A DNA stretch of 64,000 bases from Vibrio sp. Of7-15 (lineage in GTDB: Bacteria; Pseudomonadota; Gammaproteobacteria; Enterobacterales; Vibrionaceae). The number at the start of each line of letters is the position of its first letter. The first letter of the stretch is position 1. Below are positions 1 to 9,342 of this stretch, in pieces. The stretch lies in assembly GCF_022347565.1 (NCBI RefSeq), contig NZ_JAKRGH010000006.1, forward strand, positions 172,969 through 236,968, given 5' to 3'. Made by a program: the position numbers and the translations under genes. The notes under the pieces are model-generated. The model was not told the DNA's origin. It worked only from the letters and a program-made list of their open reading frames with translations, and did no database searches.

Positions 1-1665
1 AGTTTTGGGTACCGTGATGAATTAAATGATGCACATTGGCAGGTGCTCCGGGACAGCGGTTTGGCTCATTTAATGGCGATTTCTGGGTTGCATATTGGTC
101 TGGCATTCGGGTTTGGTTGGTGGTTAGGTAGATGGTTTAAAGCTTTACTGCCTGAGTTTCCCTATTTGATATGGTTGCCGATGATCATTGCGGCTATTAT
201 TTCGTGTGGATACGCATGGCTAGCTGGTTTTTCATTACCCACCACTCGGGCACTTATCATGTGTTTGGTGTTTAGTTTTTGTACTTTATTTAGGCTGTAT
301 TGGGCGAAGTGGCAGTCGGTGTTATTTACCTTATTGGTTTGCCTATTGGTTGATCCATTTTCAGCCCTTTCTTCTGGTTTTTGGCTTTCATTTGGTGCCG
401 TTGCCATTTTGATTCTTGGATTGAGTATTAACCCTGTTACACGCTCTGGAGCTTCTTCTTGGGTTTTACGTTGGAAGTTAAAGGTGAAATTAGCCCTTTT
501 TCTACAAGCTTTACTCTTTGTCTTTTTAATTCCCGTTCAAGTAGAAAACTTTGGTGGCATCAGCTTAATCTCGCCAGTCATTAATTTTATCGTTATTCCT
601 TGGGTCAGTCTGATCACGGTGCCGTTGGTACTCTCGGGTCTGCTGGCTGAATGGCTTGTTGACTCGTTAGGTGAAACACTGTGGCAGTTGGCTAACTGGT
701 CTTTAGTGCCTGTGTGGGAAATCGCGCAGTGGGGAATTGGCTACTGGTTGATTCTTTCAAAGGAGCATTTACCGACCTTGATGCTGAGTACCTTGGTTGC
801 TATTGCCATTTTGCTTATGCCTTGGCGAAAAATTCGCTGGTGGTTGATGTCTATGATTTTGGTCATTCTTTATCCTAAACCTTCAACATCAGAGTGGCAG
901 GTCGATATATTAGATGTAGGGCATGGTTTAGCGGTATTGATCGAACGTAATGGGGAAGCGGTTTTGTACGATACGGGAAATCGTTGGTTAAATAACAGTA
1001 TTGCTGATCGAGTGATAAAGCCAATTTTACATCAACGAACGATTTCTCAGCTAGAAGGTGTCATTTTAAGCCATGCTGATAGTGATCATGCTGGTGGTAT
1101 AGAAAGCATTAATCAGCATTTTGATCCTAAATGGCGTAGAAGCAGTGATAGACGCGATGGTTTCATGCCATGTATCCAAGGTAATGATTGGGAATGGCAA
1201 GGATTAAGGTTTGAGGTTCTTTGGCCTCCTAAGCAAGTAAATCGCGCGTTTAATCCTCACTCTTGTGTGATTTTACTTTCCGATGATGAACATTCTGTAC
1301 TGCTCACGGGGGATGTTGATGGTATTGCTGAAATGCTGATGCTGAATCAATACCCTAATTTAACCGCCGATATTTTACTTGTTCCGCATCATGGTAGCTT
1401 AACGTCCTCTTCTGTGAAGCTCATTGACCATGTCCAGCCTGAATATGCCATCGCTTCTACGGCAAAATACAATCCTTGGAATCTACCGGCAAAAGTGGTG
1501 GTGGATCGATATCAAGACCGAAGTATTAAATGGCTTGAAACAGCAAGTTCTGGCCAGATCACCATTACATTTAATGGCAAAAATAGAACAATAATTCAGC
1601 ATCGAAAAGATAATAAGATGAATTGGTATCGGAAGTTATTTGGCGCACTGAGTGTAAAGGAGTAG
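1..1665 (+). CDS. comEC: ComEC/Rec2 DNA-uptake channel, C-terminal part (5' end outside window)
   Basis: Reading frame 1 is open from the first base, so the gene begins before the window. The visible part starts in the ComEC competence domain, with the conserved HLMAISGLHIGL segment near positions 70-110, followed by about seven hydrophobic helices to roughly position 870. A metallo-beta-lactamase domain follows: LDVGHGLAVLIE, then SHADSDHAGGI (HxDxDH metal-binding motif, about 1072-1095) and PHHGS (about 1384). ComEC forms the inner-membrane channel that imports single-stranded DNA in natural transformation; the C-terminal domain is thought to be a nuclease. A GTG at 43 could be misread as a start, but it lies inside the conserved domain. 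The gene runs into msbA with a gap of 34 nt, an order seen in other gammaproteobacteria. Identification is confident. Confidence 0.95.
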   Translation, partial: SFGYRDELNDAHWQVLRDSGLAHLMAISGLHIGLAFGFGWWLGRWFKALLPEFPYLIWLPMIIAAIISCGYAWLAGFSLPTTRALIMCLVFSFCTLFRLYWAKWQSVLFTLLVCLLVDPFSALSSGFWLSFGAVAILILGLSINPVTRSGASSWVLRWKLKVKLALFLQALLFVFLIPVQVENFGGISLISPVINFIVIPWVSLITVPLVLSGLLAEWLVDSLGETLWQLANWSLVPVWEIAQWGIGYWLILSKEHLPTLMLSTLVAIAILLMPWRKIRWWLMSMILVILYPKPSTSEWQVDILDVGHGLAVLIERNGEAVLYDTGNRWLNNSIADRVIKPILHQRTISQLEGVILSHADSDHAGGIESINQHFDPKWRRSSDRRDGFMPCIQGNDWEWQGLRFEVLWPPKQVNRAFNPHSCVILLSDDEHSVLLTGDVDGIAEMLMLNQYPNLTADILLVPHHGSLTSSSVKLIDHVQPEYAIASTAKYNPWNLPAKVVVDRYQDRSIKWLETASSGQITITFNGKNRTIIQHRKDNKMNWYRKLFGALSVKE

Positions 1666-1699
1666 AATGCCGATAATTCCATTTTAAAATAAGCAGTTC

Positions 1700-3448
1700 A
1701 TGTCTATAAATAAAGATGAGTCAACGCTTACAACGTTTAAACGTTTGTGGCCATACATTCGAGATTATAAAAAAGGCTTAGTTGTTGCGGTTATTGCATT
1801 AATCATTAATGCGGCTGGCGACACATATATGGTGTCATTACTTAAGCCTTTACTAGATGAAGGCTTTGGTAATGCCGAGTCTGACTTTTTGATGATTATG
1901 CCATTCTTGTTAATGGGTATGATGGTGATTCGTGGTTTAAGTAGTTTTGTTTCCGCTTACTGTTTGAACTGGGTTTCTGGCCATGTAGTGATGCGCATTC
2001 GTCGCGACATGTTTAACCACTTTATGAAAATGCCCGTTGGCTTTTTTGATAAAGAGTCATCAGGTTCTCTCTTATCACGCATTACCTACGATTCTGAACA
2101 AGTCGCCGCTGCCACCAGTGGCTCTTTAGTCAGTATTGTTCGTGAAGGTGCCAGCATTATTGGCCTGCTTATTCTAATGTTCTGGAATAGCTGGCAGTTG
2201 TCTTTGGTTCTATTAGTCGTTGCTCCCATTGTTGCTATGGGTATCGGTGTTATTTCTAAGCGTTTCCGTAAGATCAGTAAAGACATGCAAGACACGATGG
2301 GGCATGTGACTTCATCGGCTGAGCAAATGCTGAAAGGCCATAAAGTGGTATTGAGTTATGGTGGTCAAAAAGTAGAACGCGAACGATTTAATAATGTCAG
2401 TAATCAAATGCGTCAGCAAACCATGAAGCTAGTGACGGCACAGGCTGTGGCAAACCCAGTGATTCAAATCATTGCTTCTACTGCATTAGTTGTTGTGTTG
2501 TTTTTGGCCAGCAATGATGCGATTCGTAGTGAACTAACACCAGGTACGTTTACGGTTGTTTTCTCGGCTATGTTTGGCTTAATGCGCCCATTAAAAGCCC
2601 TGACGAATGTTACTTCTCAGTTCCAACGTGGTATGGCAGCTTGTCAAACTCTGTTTAGCTTGATGGATTTAGAAACAGAAAAAGACAATGGCACTTATGC
2701 TACGAAAAAAGTGAAGGGTGATATCCAAGTTCGCGATGTAACTTTCACTTACCCAACCAAAGATACGCCAGCATTGCGTAATGTTAGTTTTGATTTACCA
2801 GCGGGTAAAACATTGGCTTTGGTAGGGCGTTCCGGCTCCGGTAAGAGTACTATTGCCAATTTATTTACGCGTTTTTATGATGTTGATTCAGGGAGTATTT
2901 CTCTTGATGGTCAGGAGATCCAAGAATATCAACTGTCTAATCTGCGTGAGCATTTTGCTCTTGTGTCTCAGAACGTACATTTATTTAACGACACGATTGC
3001 CAATAACATCGCTTATGCCGCCGAAGGTAAATACACCCGTGCAGACATAGAAAAAGCCGCAGAACTGGCGTATGCCATGGACTTTATCAAGGAAATGGAC
3101 AACGGCCTAGATACAGTAATTGGTGAAAATGGCGTAAGCTTATCTGGTGGGCAACGCCAACGTTTAGCCATTGCACGCGCATTATTACGTAATGCACCAG
3201 TACTGATTTTAGATGAAGCAACGTCTGCCCTAGATACAGAGTCAGAACGTGCGATTCAAGCCGCGCTAGATGAGCTGCAAAAAGATCGCACTGTTGTCGT
3301 GATTGCGCATCGCCTTTCAACTATTGAAGATGCTGATGAGATCTTGGTGGTAGATGAAGGTGAGATCATCGAGCGTGGTGATCATAACGCACTGATCTCG
3401 AAAGACGGCGCTTATGCACAGCTGCATAAAGTTCAATTTGGTGAATAA
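1700..3448 (+). CDS. msbA: Lipid A export ATP-binding/permease MsbA
   Basis: This ABC half-transporter of 582 residues has the same length as E. coli MsbA. It flips core-lipid A from the inner to the outer leaflet of the inner membrane as a homodimer. The N-terminal half has six membrane helices (about residues 20-320). The nucleotide-binding domain shows Walker [10 protein letters not shown] near residue 375, signature LSGGQ near 480, Walker B LILDEAT near 503 and the H-loop IAHRLS near 535. It is followed 14-23 nt later by lpxK, which makes the lipid A that MsbA moves, so the two are probably co-transcribed with ycaR and kdsB. No terminator separates these genes. Confidence 0.97.
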   Translation: MSINKDESTLTTFKRLWPYIRDYKKGLVVAVIALIINAAGDTYMVSLLKPLLDEGFGNAESDFLMIMPFLLMGMMVIRGLSSFVSAYCLNWVSGHVVMRIRRDMFNHFMKMPVGFFDKESSGSLLSRITYDSEQVAAATSGSLVSIVREGASIIGLLILMFWNSWQLSLVLLVVAPIVAMGIGVISKRFRKISKDMQDTMGHVTSSAEQMLKGHKVVLSYGGQKVERERFNNVSNQMRQQTMKLVTAQAVANPVIQIIASTALVVVLFLASNDAIRSELTPGTFTVVFSAMFGLMRPLKALTNVTSQFQRGMAACQTLFSLMDLETEKDNGTYATKKVKGDIQVRDVTFTYPTKDTPALRNVSFDLPAGKTLALVGRSGSGKSTIANLFTRFYDVDSGSISLDGQEIQEYQLSNLREHFALVSQNVHLFNDTIANNIAYAAEGKYTRADIEKAAELAYAMDFIKEMDNGLDTVIGENGVSLSGGQRQRLAIARALLRNAPVLILDEATSALDTESERAIQAALDELQKDRTVVVIAHRLSTIEDADEILVVDEGEIIERGDHNALISKDGAYAQLHKVQFGE

Positions 3449-3471
3449 TTCAACGGTATTGGATGTCTGTT

Positions 3472-4479
3472 ATGGTTGAAAAAATTTGGTTTAACAATCA
3501 CCCGTTAGGTTGGCTATTGTGGCCGCTGTTATGGCCACTGAGCTTATTGTTTGCCTCTATTAGCGTAAACAGACGCCAAGCGTACCAAGTTGGTAAAAAA
3601 GAATCTTATCGTCCCAAAGTGCCTGTTGTGGTTGTGGGAAATATTACTGCTGGTGGTAACGGAAAAACGCCAGTGGTGGTGTGGTTGGTTGAAGAACTGA
3701 AAAAACGAGGCTTGCAGGCTGGGGTGGTTTCACGTGGTTACGGTGGTAAAGCGCCGCATTATCCTTATTTAGTGGATGATGTAACAACGGCGGAAATAGC
3801 GGGTGATGAGCCAGTGCTTATTCAGCGTCGTACTCAAGTGCCTGTTGCGGTTTCGCCGAACCGAAGTGAAGCTGTTAAGCTATTACTTGATCACAATGTG
3901 GATGTCATTATTACCGACGATGGGCTTCAGCATTATGCTTTACAGCGTGATGTAGAGCTTGTGGTGATTGATGGTCAGCGCCGATTTGGTAACCATCAAT
4001 TTATTCCGCTTGGTCCGTTGCGTGAAGGCTTATCTCGCCTGAAAGAAGTGGATTTTAAAATCTGCAATGGTGGCGAAGCACAAGGGGCAGAAATACCAAT
4101 GCAGCTCACACCAAGTAAACTGGTGAATCTTGTGAGCCTAGAGCAAAAAGACGCTTCTGAGCTTGAAGATGTGGTTGCGTTTGCGGGAATTGGGCATCCA
4201 CCACGCTTTTTTAATACGCTAGAGAAACTAGATGCCAACGTGATCGCGACCAAAGCGTTTGTCGATCACCAGGCTTATAAAGAATCGGAGCTGGATGCGT
4301 TAGCTCAAAAAGGGCAGCATTTAGTGATGACAGAAAAAGATGCGGTGAAGTGCCGCAGTTTTGCTAAACCAAATTGGTGGTATTTACCTGTGGATGCAGA
4401 ATTACCAACGCTACAAGCAGAACAAATTATTAATCGGATATTAGAGGTAAAAGAACAGTATGGATCATCGTCTACTTGA
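3472..4479 (+). CDS. lpxK: Tetraacyldisaccharide 4'-kinase LpxK
   Basis: LpxK phosphorylates the 4' position of the tetraacyl disaccharide precursor to give lipid IV-A at the inner membrane. The sequence has one N-terminal hydrophobic helix, the LpxK-type P-loop [11 protein letters not shown] around residue 60, VVSRGYGGK, and TDDGLQH. I place the start at 3472 because the product then begins MVEKIW, matching the usual MIEKIW start, and a GGA lies 8 nt upstream; an in-frame ATG at 3463 would add three residues. The product is about 335 residues, normal for the family. The end overlaps ycaR by 20 nt, which suggests translational coupling. Confidence 0.95.
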   Translation: MVEKIWFNNHPLGWLLWPLLWPLSLLFASISVNRRQAYQVGKKESYRPKVPVVVVGNITAGGNGKTPVVVWLVEELKKRGLQAGVVSRGYGGKAPHYPYLVDDVTTAEIAGDEPVLIQRRTQVPVAVSPNRSEAVKLLLDHNVDVIITDDGLQHYALQRDVELVVIDGQRRFGNHQFIPLGPLREGLSRLKEVDFKICNGGEAQGAEIPMQLTPSKLVNLVSLEQKDASELEDVVAFAGIGHPPRFFNTLEKLDANVIATKAFVDHQAYKESELDALAQKGQHLVMTEKDAVKCRSFAKPNWWYLPVDAELPTLQAEQIINRILEVKEQYGSSST

Positions 4480-4639
4480 AATCGTTGCTTGTCCGGTGTG
4501 TAAAGGGAAGTTGAGTTATGACAAATCAAACCAAGAGCTGATTTGTAAAGTGGATCGTTTAGCTTATCCGATTAAAGAAGGTATTCCTGTAATGCTAGAG
4601 CCAGAAGCTCGCCGTGTAAGCATTGATGAGGTGGAATAA
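4460..4639 (+). CDS. ycaR: Trm112-family small zinc-ribbon protein YcaR
   Basis: This is a 59-residue protein of the Trm112p/UPF0434 family, found by reading the frame between lpxK and kdsB. It starts [18 protein letters not shown], with a CPVC pair near residue 11 and a second half [11 protein letters not shown]. The length agrees with E. coli YcaR (about 60 residues), which sits at the same place between lpxK and kdsB. The start overlaps the lpxK end by 20 nt, and its TAA is followed immediately by the kdsB ATG at 4640, so the three are a tight operon. Only one cysteine pair plus a single later Cys is visible, so metal binding is uncertain. The exact role in bacteria is not established. Confidence 0.92.
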   Translation: MDHRLLEIVACPVCKGKLSYDKSNQELICKVDRLAYPIKEGIPVMLEPEARRVSIDEVE

Positions 4640-5392
4640 ATGTCGTTTACGGTCATTATCCCAGCCCGTTATCAATCGAGTCGTTTACCTGCGAAGCCGT
4701 TAGCCGATATTTGTGGCAAGCCGATGATTCAATGGGTTTATGAGCAAGCTTCAAAAGCAGGCGCAGAACAAGTGATCATCGCGACAGATGATGAACGAAT
4801 TCAAAAAGTGGTTGAAGGTTTTGGCGGTTTAGTATGCATGACTTCGCCTGATCATGACTCTGGTACAGAACGTTTAGCAGAAGTTATTGAAAAGTTTGAT
4901 ATTGCAGACGATCAAATTGTGGTGAATGTACAGGGTGATGAGCCACTCATTCCACCTTCCATCATTCGTCAGGTTGCGGATAACTTGGCATCGGTATCTG
5001 CACCAATGGCGACGTTAGCCATTGAGATTGAAGATGAGCAAGAAGTGTTTAACCCTAATGCGGTGAAAGTGGTAACGGATAAAGATGGCTTTGCTCTTTA
5101 TTTTAGCCGGGCGACTATCCCTTGGGATCGTGATAGCTTTGCTACTAAGCCTGCTGAGATCAAGCAATCACTGCTTCGCCATATTGGTATTTATGCGTAT
5201 CGAGCTGGCTTTATTAATACCTACATTAACTGGCAGCCAAGTGCGCTTGAAAAAATTGAGTGCTTAGAGCAGCTCCGTGTACTTTGGTATGGTGAGAAGA
5301 TCCACGTAGCCGTTGCTCATGAAGCACCAGCAGCGGGTGTCGATACACCAGAAGATTTAGAAACGGTGCGAGCTATCATTAGCAGTCAATAG
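4640..5392 (+). CDS. kdsB: 3-deoxy-manno-octulosonate cytidylyltransferase (CMP-Kdo synthetase)
   Basis: KdsB activates Kdo with CTP to give CMP-Kdo, the donor used to add Kdo to lipid A in the cytoplasm. The product of 250 residues has the normal length. Diagnostic motifs are [16 protein letters not shown] near the N-terminus (nucleotide binding), [15 protein letters not shown] near residue 98, and [10 protein letters not shown] near 155. The start codon follows the ycaR stop codon with no gap. A strong bidirectional hairpin terminator lies about 30 nt after the stop, ending the msbA-lpxK-ycaR-kdsB unit. Confidence 0.97.
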   Translation: MSFTVIIPARYQSSRLPAKPLADICGKPMIQWVYEQASKAGAEQVIIATDDERIQKVVEGFGGLVCMTSPDHDSGTERLAEVIEKFDIADDQIVVNVQGDEPLIPPSIIRQVADNLASVSAPMATLAIEIEDEQEVFNPNAVKVVTDKDGFALYFSRATIPWDRDSFATKPAEIKQSLLRHIGIYAYRAGFINTYINWQPSALEKIECLEQLRVLWYGEKIHVAVAHEAPAAGVDTPEDLETVRAIISSQ

Positions 5393-5422
5393 TTTCTGTT
5401 TGGGGCTATAAACATCAGATAG

Positions 5423-5454
5423 AAAAAAGGCCGGAATTATCTCTGGCCTTTTTT
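5423..5454. terminator. Bidirectional terminator between kdsB and elyC
   Basis: AAAAAAGGCC and GGCCTTTTTT form a 10-bp stem around a 12-nt loop. T-runs follow the stem in both directions, so it can end both kdsB (+) and elyC (-). Confidence 0.85.
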
Positions 5455-5502
5455 ATTATTCATTTTAACGCATTTAGCTTAATTGCTTGGTATGCAAGTT
5501 AG

Positions 5503-6354
5503 TTACTTGGTCATGTCGGTTACCTTATCACTGACATTTTGCAAGATTTCCTTGGGCTCAAGCTTTGGCGTATTGTGAGCTTGTTGTTCTTTACTTATGA
5601 CGTTATCACGTAGTTTTTGCCACCATAAACCAAGTTGTTCATACCAGTAGCGTTCACTTTGTTCTAAATACAGTGCTTTAGGCATGTATTTGTTCCAAAC
5701 TTGACCAGCTGCATCATGTGCAAGGTAGTTAGTGGGTGCTGGGGTTGGGGTTAGTCCCGCGGCTTTGAACTCATTCATCGCACGTGGCATGTGACTGGCT
5801 GAAGTGACTAATGCCATTTGCCCTGTACCGACAAACACAGCAGCTTGTCTTGCTTCTTCCCATGTATCACGGGCTTTTTCGAGTAGCATAATGTCGGTTT
5901 TATGTACGCCTAAGGAAAGGGCAACTTTAGCTAACATTCTTGCATGGCTTACTTCAGAGCCACCAGCGTAACCAGATAAGATCAATTTGGCCCCCGGGTA
6001 CATACGATAAATGCGAATGCCTTCAGACAATCGCATTAAGGCTGCACGGCTAAGTTCTGCTGTTGGTGGGATTTGATCATCGACCACATGCCCGTTGCCT
6101 AATACCATCACAAAATCGAGTGGTTTTTCGGGAGGCAGGAAAGCAGTGTATTGCCGTTCAAGAGGCAGCAATAACTGGGTCGATACGGGCTGGAATGAAA
6201 GAACAAAGATCCCGAGTATGGATGTGGTTAAGAGTACAGAGGCAAGAATTTTCTTTCGGGTAAACCATAAAATTAATAAACCGAGGCACCCAATTATCAG
6301 CAACGCTGGCAGGGGCATCAGAAACGACGAGAAAATTTTTTTCAGTTCAAACAT
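5503..6354 (-). CDS. elyC: Envelope biogenesis factor ElyC (DUF218)
   Basis: The product of 283 residues has two N-terminal membrane helices (about 12-30 and 37-57) and a DUF218 domain with MVLGNGH, a central LILSGYAGG segment and VTSASHMPRAM. The closest known relative is E. coli ElyC (YcbC), which affects peptidoglycan and undecaprenyl-phosphate metabolism. The neighbour arrangement elyC/cmoM-mukFEB is the same as in E. coli, which supports orthology. It is somewhat longer than E. coli ElyC because of a C-terminal polar tail. It is divergent from cmoM, with about 77 nt between them. A second DUF218 protein (SanA-like) lies at 57.1-57.8 kb. Confidence 0.88.
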   Translation of the reverse strand: MFELKKIFSSFLMPLPALLIIGCLGLLILWFTRKKILASVLLTTSILGIFVLSFQPVSTQLLLPLERQYTAFLPPEKPLDFVMVLGNGHVVDDQIPPTAELSRAALMRLSEGIRIYRMYPGAKLILSGYAGGSEVSHARMLAKVALSLGVHKTDIMLLEKARDTWEEARQAAVFVGTGQMALVTSASHMPRAMNEFKAAGLTPTPAPTNYLAHDAAGQVWNKYMPKALYLEQSERYWYEQLGLWWQKLRDNVISKEQQAHNTPKLEPKEILQNVSDKVTDMTK

Positions 6355-6390
6355 ACTTTGTAGTCCGAAATTCCATCAGTTAAGTGCGAA

Positions 6391-6428
6391 AAGCACTCAC
6401 AAACCTTTATTCTTGTAGTGCTTGTGAG
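6391..6428 (+). promoter_or_regulatory. Overlapping inverted repeats in the elyC-cmoM intergenic region
   Basis: Two dyads overlap: AAGCACT (6391-6397) with AGTGCTT (6417-6423), and CTCACAA (6396-6402) with TTGTGAG (6422-6428). They share bases, so only one can form as a hairpin at a time. They end just before the ATG at 6432. They could be an operator or a leader structure; no function is shown. Confidence 0.4.
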
Positions 6429-6431
6429 ACA

Positions 6432-7268
6432 ATGTGCGTCTTGAAAGAGTATCATAACTTAGCTGACGTGTTAGAAGACCGAAATTTCGACGATATTGCA
6501 CACAAATTTGCAAAAAACATCTACGGATCTGAAAAAGGTGATATACGCCAAACCATTGTTTGGCAAGATATTGAGCAGATCTTAGCCTTATTGGAGCCTA
6601 GTAGTCCGGCTTTGCATATTCTTGATGCAGGTGGTGGCCTAGGGCAGATATCACAAAGAATAGCATTAAGAGGGCATCAGGTTGCATTATGTGACCTATC
6701 TTCTAAAATGCTGAAACTTGCCGAACAAGATATTGCAAAAAATGGTTTGCTTGAGCAGTATCGATTGATCCACAGCCCAGTACAAGATATCCAGCATCAC
6801 TTGAATGAACCCGTTGACCTTGTATTATTCCATGCGGTGATGGAGTGGCTAGTTGATCCTAGAGTTGCCCTTGAAACATTATTAGAGCAAGTTAAACCCG
6901 GTGGTGTTGCTTCTATTATGTTCTATAACCATCATGGCTTGGTGTTGAAAAATGTGATTTGTGGCAACATTCCTCATGTTTTAGAAGGAATGCCACACCG
7001 AAAACGGTTTAAACTTCAGCCTCAAAAAGGGTTAAAACCAGAAGAGGTTTACCAATGGATAGAACAATCAGGCTTTACTATTCAGGGTAAATCAGGAATC
7101 CGTTCTTTCAGTGACTACATAGGTAATATGGAGTACATGGGAGATTATACTCCTGAGCAGGTTCTGGAGTTGGAACAACAGTTGTGCCGCCAAGAGCCCT
7201 ATTTGTCTCTTGGTCGCTATATTCACGTTTGGGCTCAGAAGCCTCTGAGTGAAAACGATGAAACATAA
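6432..7268 (+). CDS. cmoM: tRNA 5-carboxymethoxyuridine methyltransferase CmoM (SmtA)
   Basis: CmoM methylates cmo5U34 in certain tRNAs using S-adenosylmethionine. The SAM-binding motif I is LDAGGGLGQ, followed by VALCDLSSKML and LILFHAVMEWLVDP-like post-I motifs (here DLVLFHAVMEWL). The C-terminal YLSLGRYIHVWAQKP is typical. Homologues start close to the EDRNFDDIA segment, so GTG at 6468 (266 residues) is an alternative to ATG at 6432 (278 residues); the upstream GTG at 6384 would be inside the regulatory dyads and is less likely. It sits 21 nt before mukF, the standard enterobacterial and vibrio arrangement, and is probably co-transcribed with mukFEB. Confidence 0.92.
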   Translation: MCVLKEYHNLADVLEDRNFDDIAHKFAKNIYGSEKGDIRQTIVWQDIEQILALLEPSSPALHILDAGGGLGQISQRIALRGHQVALCDLSSKMLKLAEQDIAKNGLLEQYRLIHSPVQDIQHHLNEPVDLVLFHAVMEWLVDPRVALETLLEQVKPGGVASIMFYNHHGLVLKNVICGNIPHVLEGMPHRKRFKLQPQKGLKPEEVYQWIEQSGFTIQGKSGIRSFSDYIGNMEYMGDYTPEQVLELEQQLCRQEPYLSLGRYIHVWAQKPLSENDET

Positions 7269-7289
7269 GATGTACGTAAAGGACACCCA

Positions 7290-8627
7290 ATGAGTGATTT
7301 TTCCCAAGATGTTCCTAGCCATACAGTAGATGAGCTGGTGAGTTGGGTGAAACAGCATGATTTCTCATTGAACTTGCCAACAGAACGGTTGGCATTTTTA
7401 TTATCTATTGCTGTTTTAAGTAACGAAAGATTTGACGAAGAGTTAGGTGAAGGCGAGCTACAAGACGCGTTTGCTATTGTCAGTGGTCTGTTCGAACAAT
7501 CCAAAGAAACCCTAGTATTTAGAGCCAATAATGCCATTAATGAATTGGTGAGACAGCGACTTATCAGCCGTTTTACCAGTGAAATGACGGAAGGGGCAAG
7601 TATTTATCGCTTAACCCCGCTTGCTATTGGTATTACGGATTACTATGTAAGGCACCGCGAGTTCTCTAAATTGAAGCTCTCGATTCAGCTCGCCATGGTA
7701 GCTGATGAAATTCATAAAGCGGCGGAATCGGCAAAGCAGGGTGGTAACGCTCAGTTTTGGCGTAAAAAAGTATACGGAGTCTTAAAGTATTCTGTTGCAG
7801 AGATCTTTGATCGAATCGATCTTAATCAACGCGTTATGGATGAGCAGCAACAGCAAGTCAAAGACGACATTGCTGAGCTTCTGAATCAAGATTGGCGTGA
7901 AGCAATTTCAAGCTGTGAGCAATTGCTGAATGAAACATCTGGCACGTTACAAGAGTTGCAAGATACTTTACAAGCGGCTGGCGATCAGCTTCAGACTCAG
8001 TTGCTTGATATTCAAGAACATGTTTATGGTGATCCTGAACTTGAGTTTATTGAATCTCTTCTTTATTCCCTTCAAATGAAGCTTGACCGAATCGTGAGCT
8101 GGGGCCAACAAGCCATCGATCTTTGGATTGGCTACGATCGTCATGTCCATAAGTTTATTCGAACAGCCATCGATATGGATAAGAACCGAGCTTTCAGTCA
8201 GCGGTTACGTCAATCGATTACCGATTACTTTGATGAGCCTTGGTTTCTTACTTATGCAGACGCTGAACGTTTGCGTGATTTACGCGATGAAACCTTAGTA
8301 CTGCGTGATGATGAAGTAACCGGCATCGTTCCTACTGAAGTGGAATATGAAGAGTTGTCCGTGGTGAATGATCACCTTGCTGAACAAATAGAAGAAATGC
8401 TACTGCGCCATAAAGAAACTGGTGCTGCGATAGATTTGGGTACGGTTTTAAAAGAGTATTTATTGTCGCATCCACAAGCTCAACATTTTGATTTAGCCCG
8501 ACTCGTTATTGATCAGGCTGTGCGCTTAGGCTACTCCGAAGCGGACTTCAAAGCCATTCAGCCCGATTGGCAGTCTATTAACGAATACGGTGCAAAGGTA
8601 CAAGCCAATGTCATTGACAAATATTGA
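7290..8627 (+). CDS. mukF: Chromosome partition kleisin MukF
   Basis: MukF is the kleisin subunit of the MukBEF condensin; it bridges the MukB heads and binds MukE. The product has 445 residues, close to the usual 440. The N-terminal winged-helix dimerisation region runs from about residue 5 to 120 ([18 protein letters not shown]). A helical middle segment follows (about 120-290), and the C-terminal winged helix that contacts MukB is at about 340-440. It begins 21 nt after cmoM, and its end overlaps mukE by 20 nt, indicating coupled translation of the complex. Confidence 0.97.
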   Translation: MSDFSQDVPSHTVDELVSWVKQHDFSLNLPTERLAFLLSIAVLSNERFDEELGEGELQDAFAIVSGLFEQSKETLVFRANNAINELVRQRLISRFTSEMTEGASIYRLTPLAIGITDYYVRHREFSKLKLSIQLAMVADEIHKAAESAKQGGNAQFWRKKVYGVLKYSVAEIFDRIDLNQRVMDEQQQQVKDDIAELLNQDWREAISSCEQLLNETSGTLQELQDTLQAAGDQLQTQLLDIQEHVYGDPELEFIESLLYSLQMKLDRIVSWGQQAIDLWIGYDRHVHKFIRTAIDMDKNRAFSQRLRQSITDYFDEPWFLTYADAERLRDLRDETLVLRDDEVTGIVPTEVEYEELSVVNDHLAEQIEEMLLRHKETGAAIDLGTVLKEYLLSHPQAQHFDLARLVIDQAVRLGYSEADFKAIQPDWQSINEYGAKVQANVIDKY

Positions 8628-9342
8628 AGAATTTATGCCGGAAAAACTAGCAAAAGCGATTGCTAACCCTTTATTTCCGGCATTGGATAGCCTGCTGCGT
8701 TCAGGTCGTCATATTGCGAGCGAAGATTTAGATAACCACGCACTATTGTGTGAGTTTGATTCAGAACTAGGTGTGTTTTATCAGCGTTATAATGCTGAAT
8801 TAGTAAAAGCACCGGAAGGTTTTTTCTACTTACGTCCTCGTTCAACGTCACTCATTGGCCGAAGTGTGCTGGCTGAGCTGGATATGCTGGTTGGCAAAGT
8901 ATTGTGCTTTTTGTATTTAAGCCCAGAGCGTTTGGCGCACGAAGGCATTTTTACCAATCAAGAGTTGTATGAAGAGCTGATTGCACTGGCGGATGAAAAA
9001 AAATTAATGAAGCTAGTGACCAACCGTGCTACTGGCTCAGATTTGGATCGTGAAAAGCTGTACGAAAAAGTCAGAACGTCTTTACGCCGTTTACGCCGCT
9101 TAGGCATGATCATTCCGGTGGGTGAAAACGGTAAGTTTCGTATTAGTGAAGCGGTATTCCGTTTTGGTGCGGATGTCCGTGTCGGTGACGATGTGCGTGA
9201 TGCCCAGCTTCGCTTGATCCGCGATGGTGAAGCGGTTGTTCATCAGCAAGAGCCAAGCCAGTCGAGCTTACTGCCAGAAGATGAAGCAGACGTTACTACT
9301 GAAGAACAGGAACAAAAAACAGTGTTGGAAGGTGAAGTATGA
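8608..9342 (+). CDS. mukE: Chromosome partition protein MukE
   Basis: MukE is the KITE-type winged-helix subunit of MukBEF that binds MukF and regulates MukB ATPase and DNA contact. The start at ATG 8608 gives [17 protein letters not shown], matching the E. coli start; an in-frame GTG at 8590 would add six residues with no support. The product is 244 residues. Conserved blocks include [28 protein letters not shown] and FRFGADVR. The acidic C-terminal tail is typical. The last bases overlap the mukB ATG in an ATGA arrangement. Confidence 0.96.
   Translation: MSLTNIEEFMPEKLAKAIANPLFPALDSLLRSGRHIASEDLDNHALLCEFDSELGVFYQRYNAELVKAPEGFFYLRPRSTSLIGRSVLAELDMLVGKVLCFLYLSPERLAHEGIFTNQELYEELIALADEKKLMKLVTNRATGSDLDREKLYEKVRTSLRRLRRLGMIIPVGENGKFRISEAVFRFGADVRVGDDVRDAQLRLIRDGEAVVHQQEPSQSSLLPEDEADVTTEEQEQKTVLEGEV

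Noticed and set aside
6384..6431. Upstream GTG start for cmoM
   Set aside because: It would place translation through the intergenic dyads and adds residues absent from homologues.
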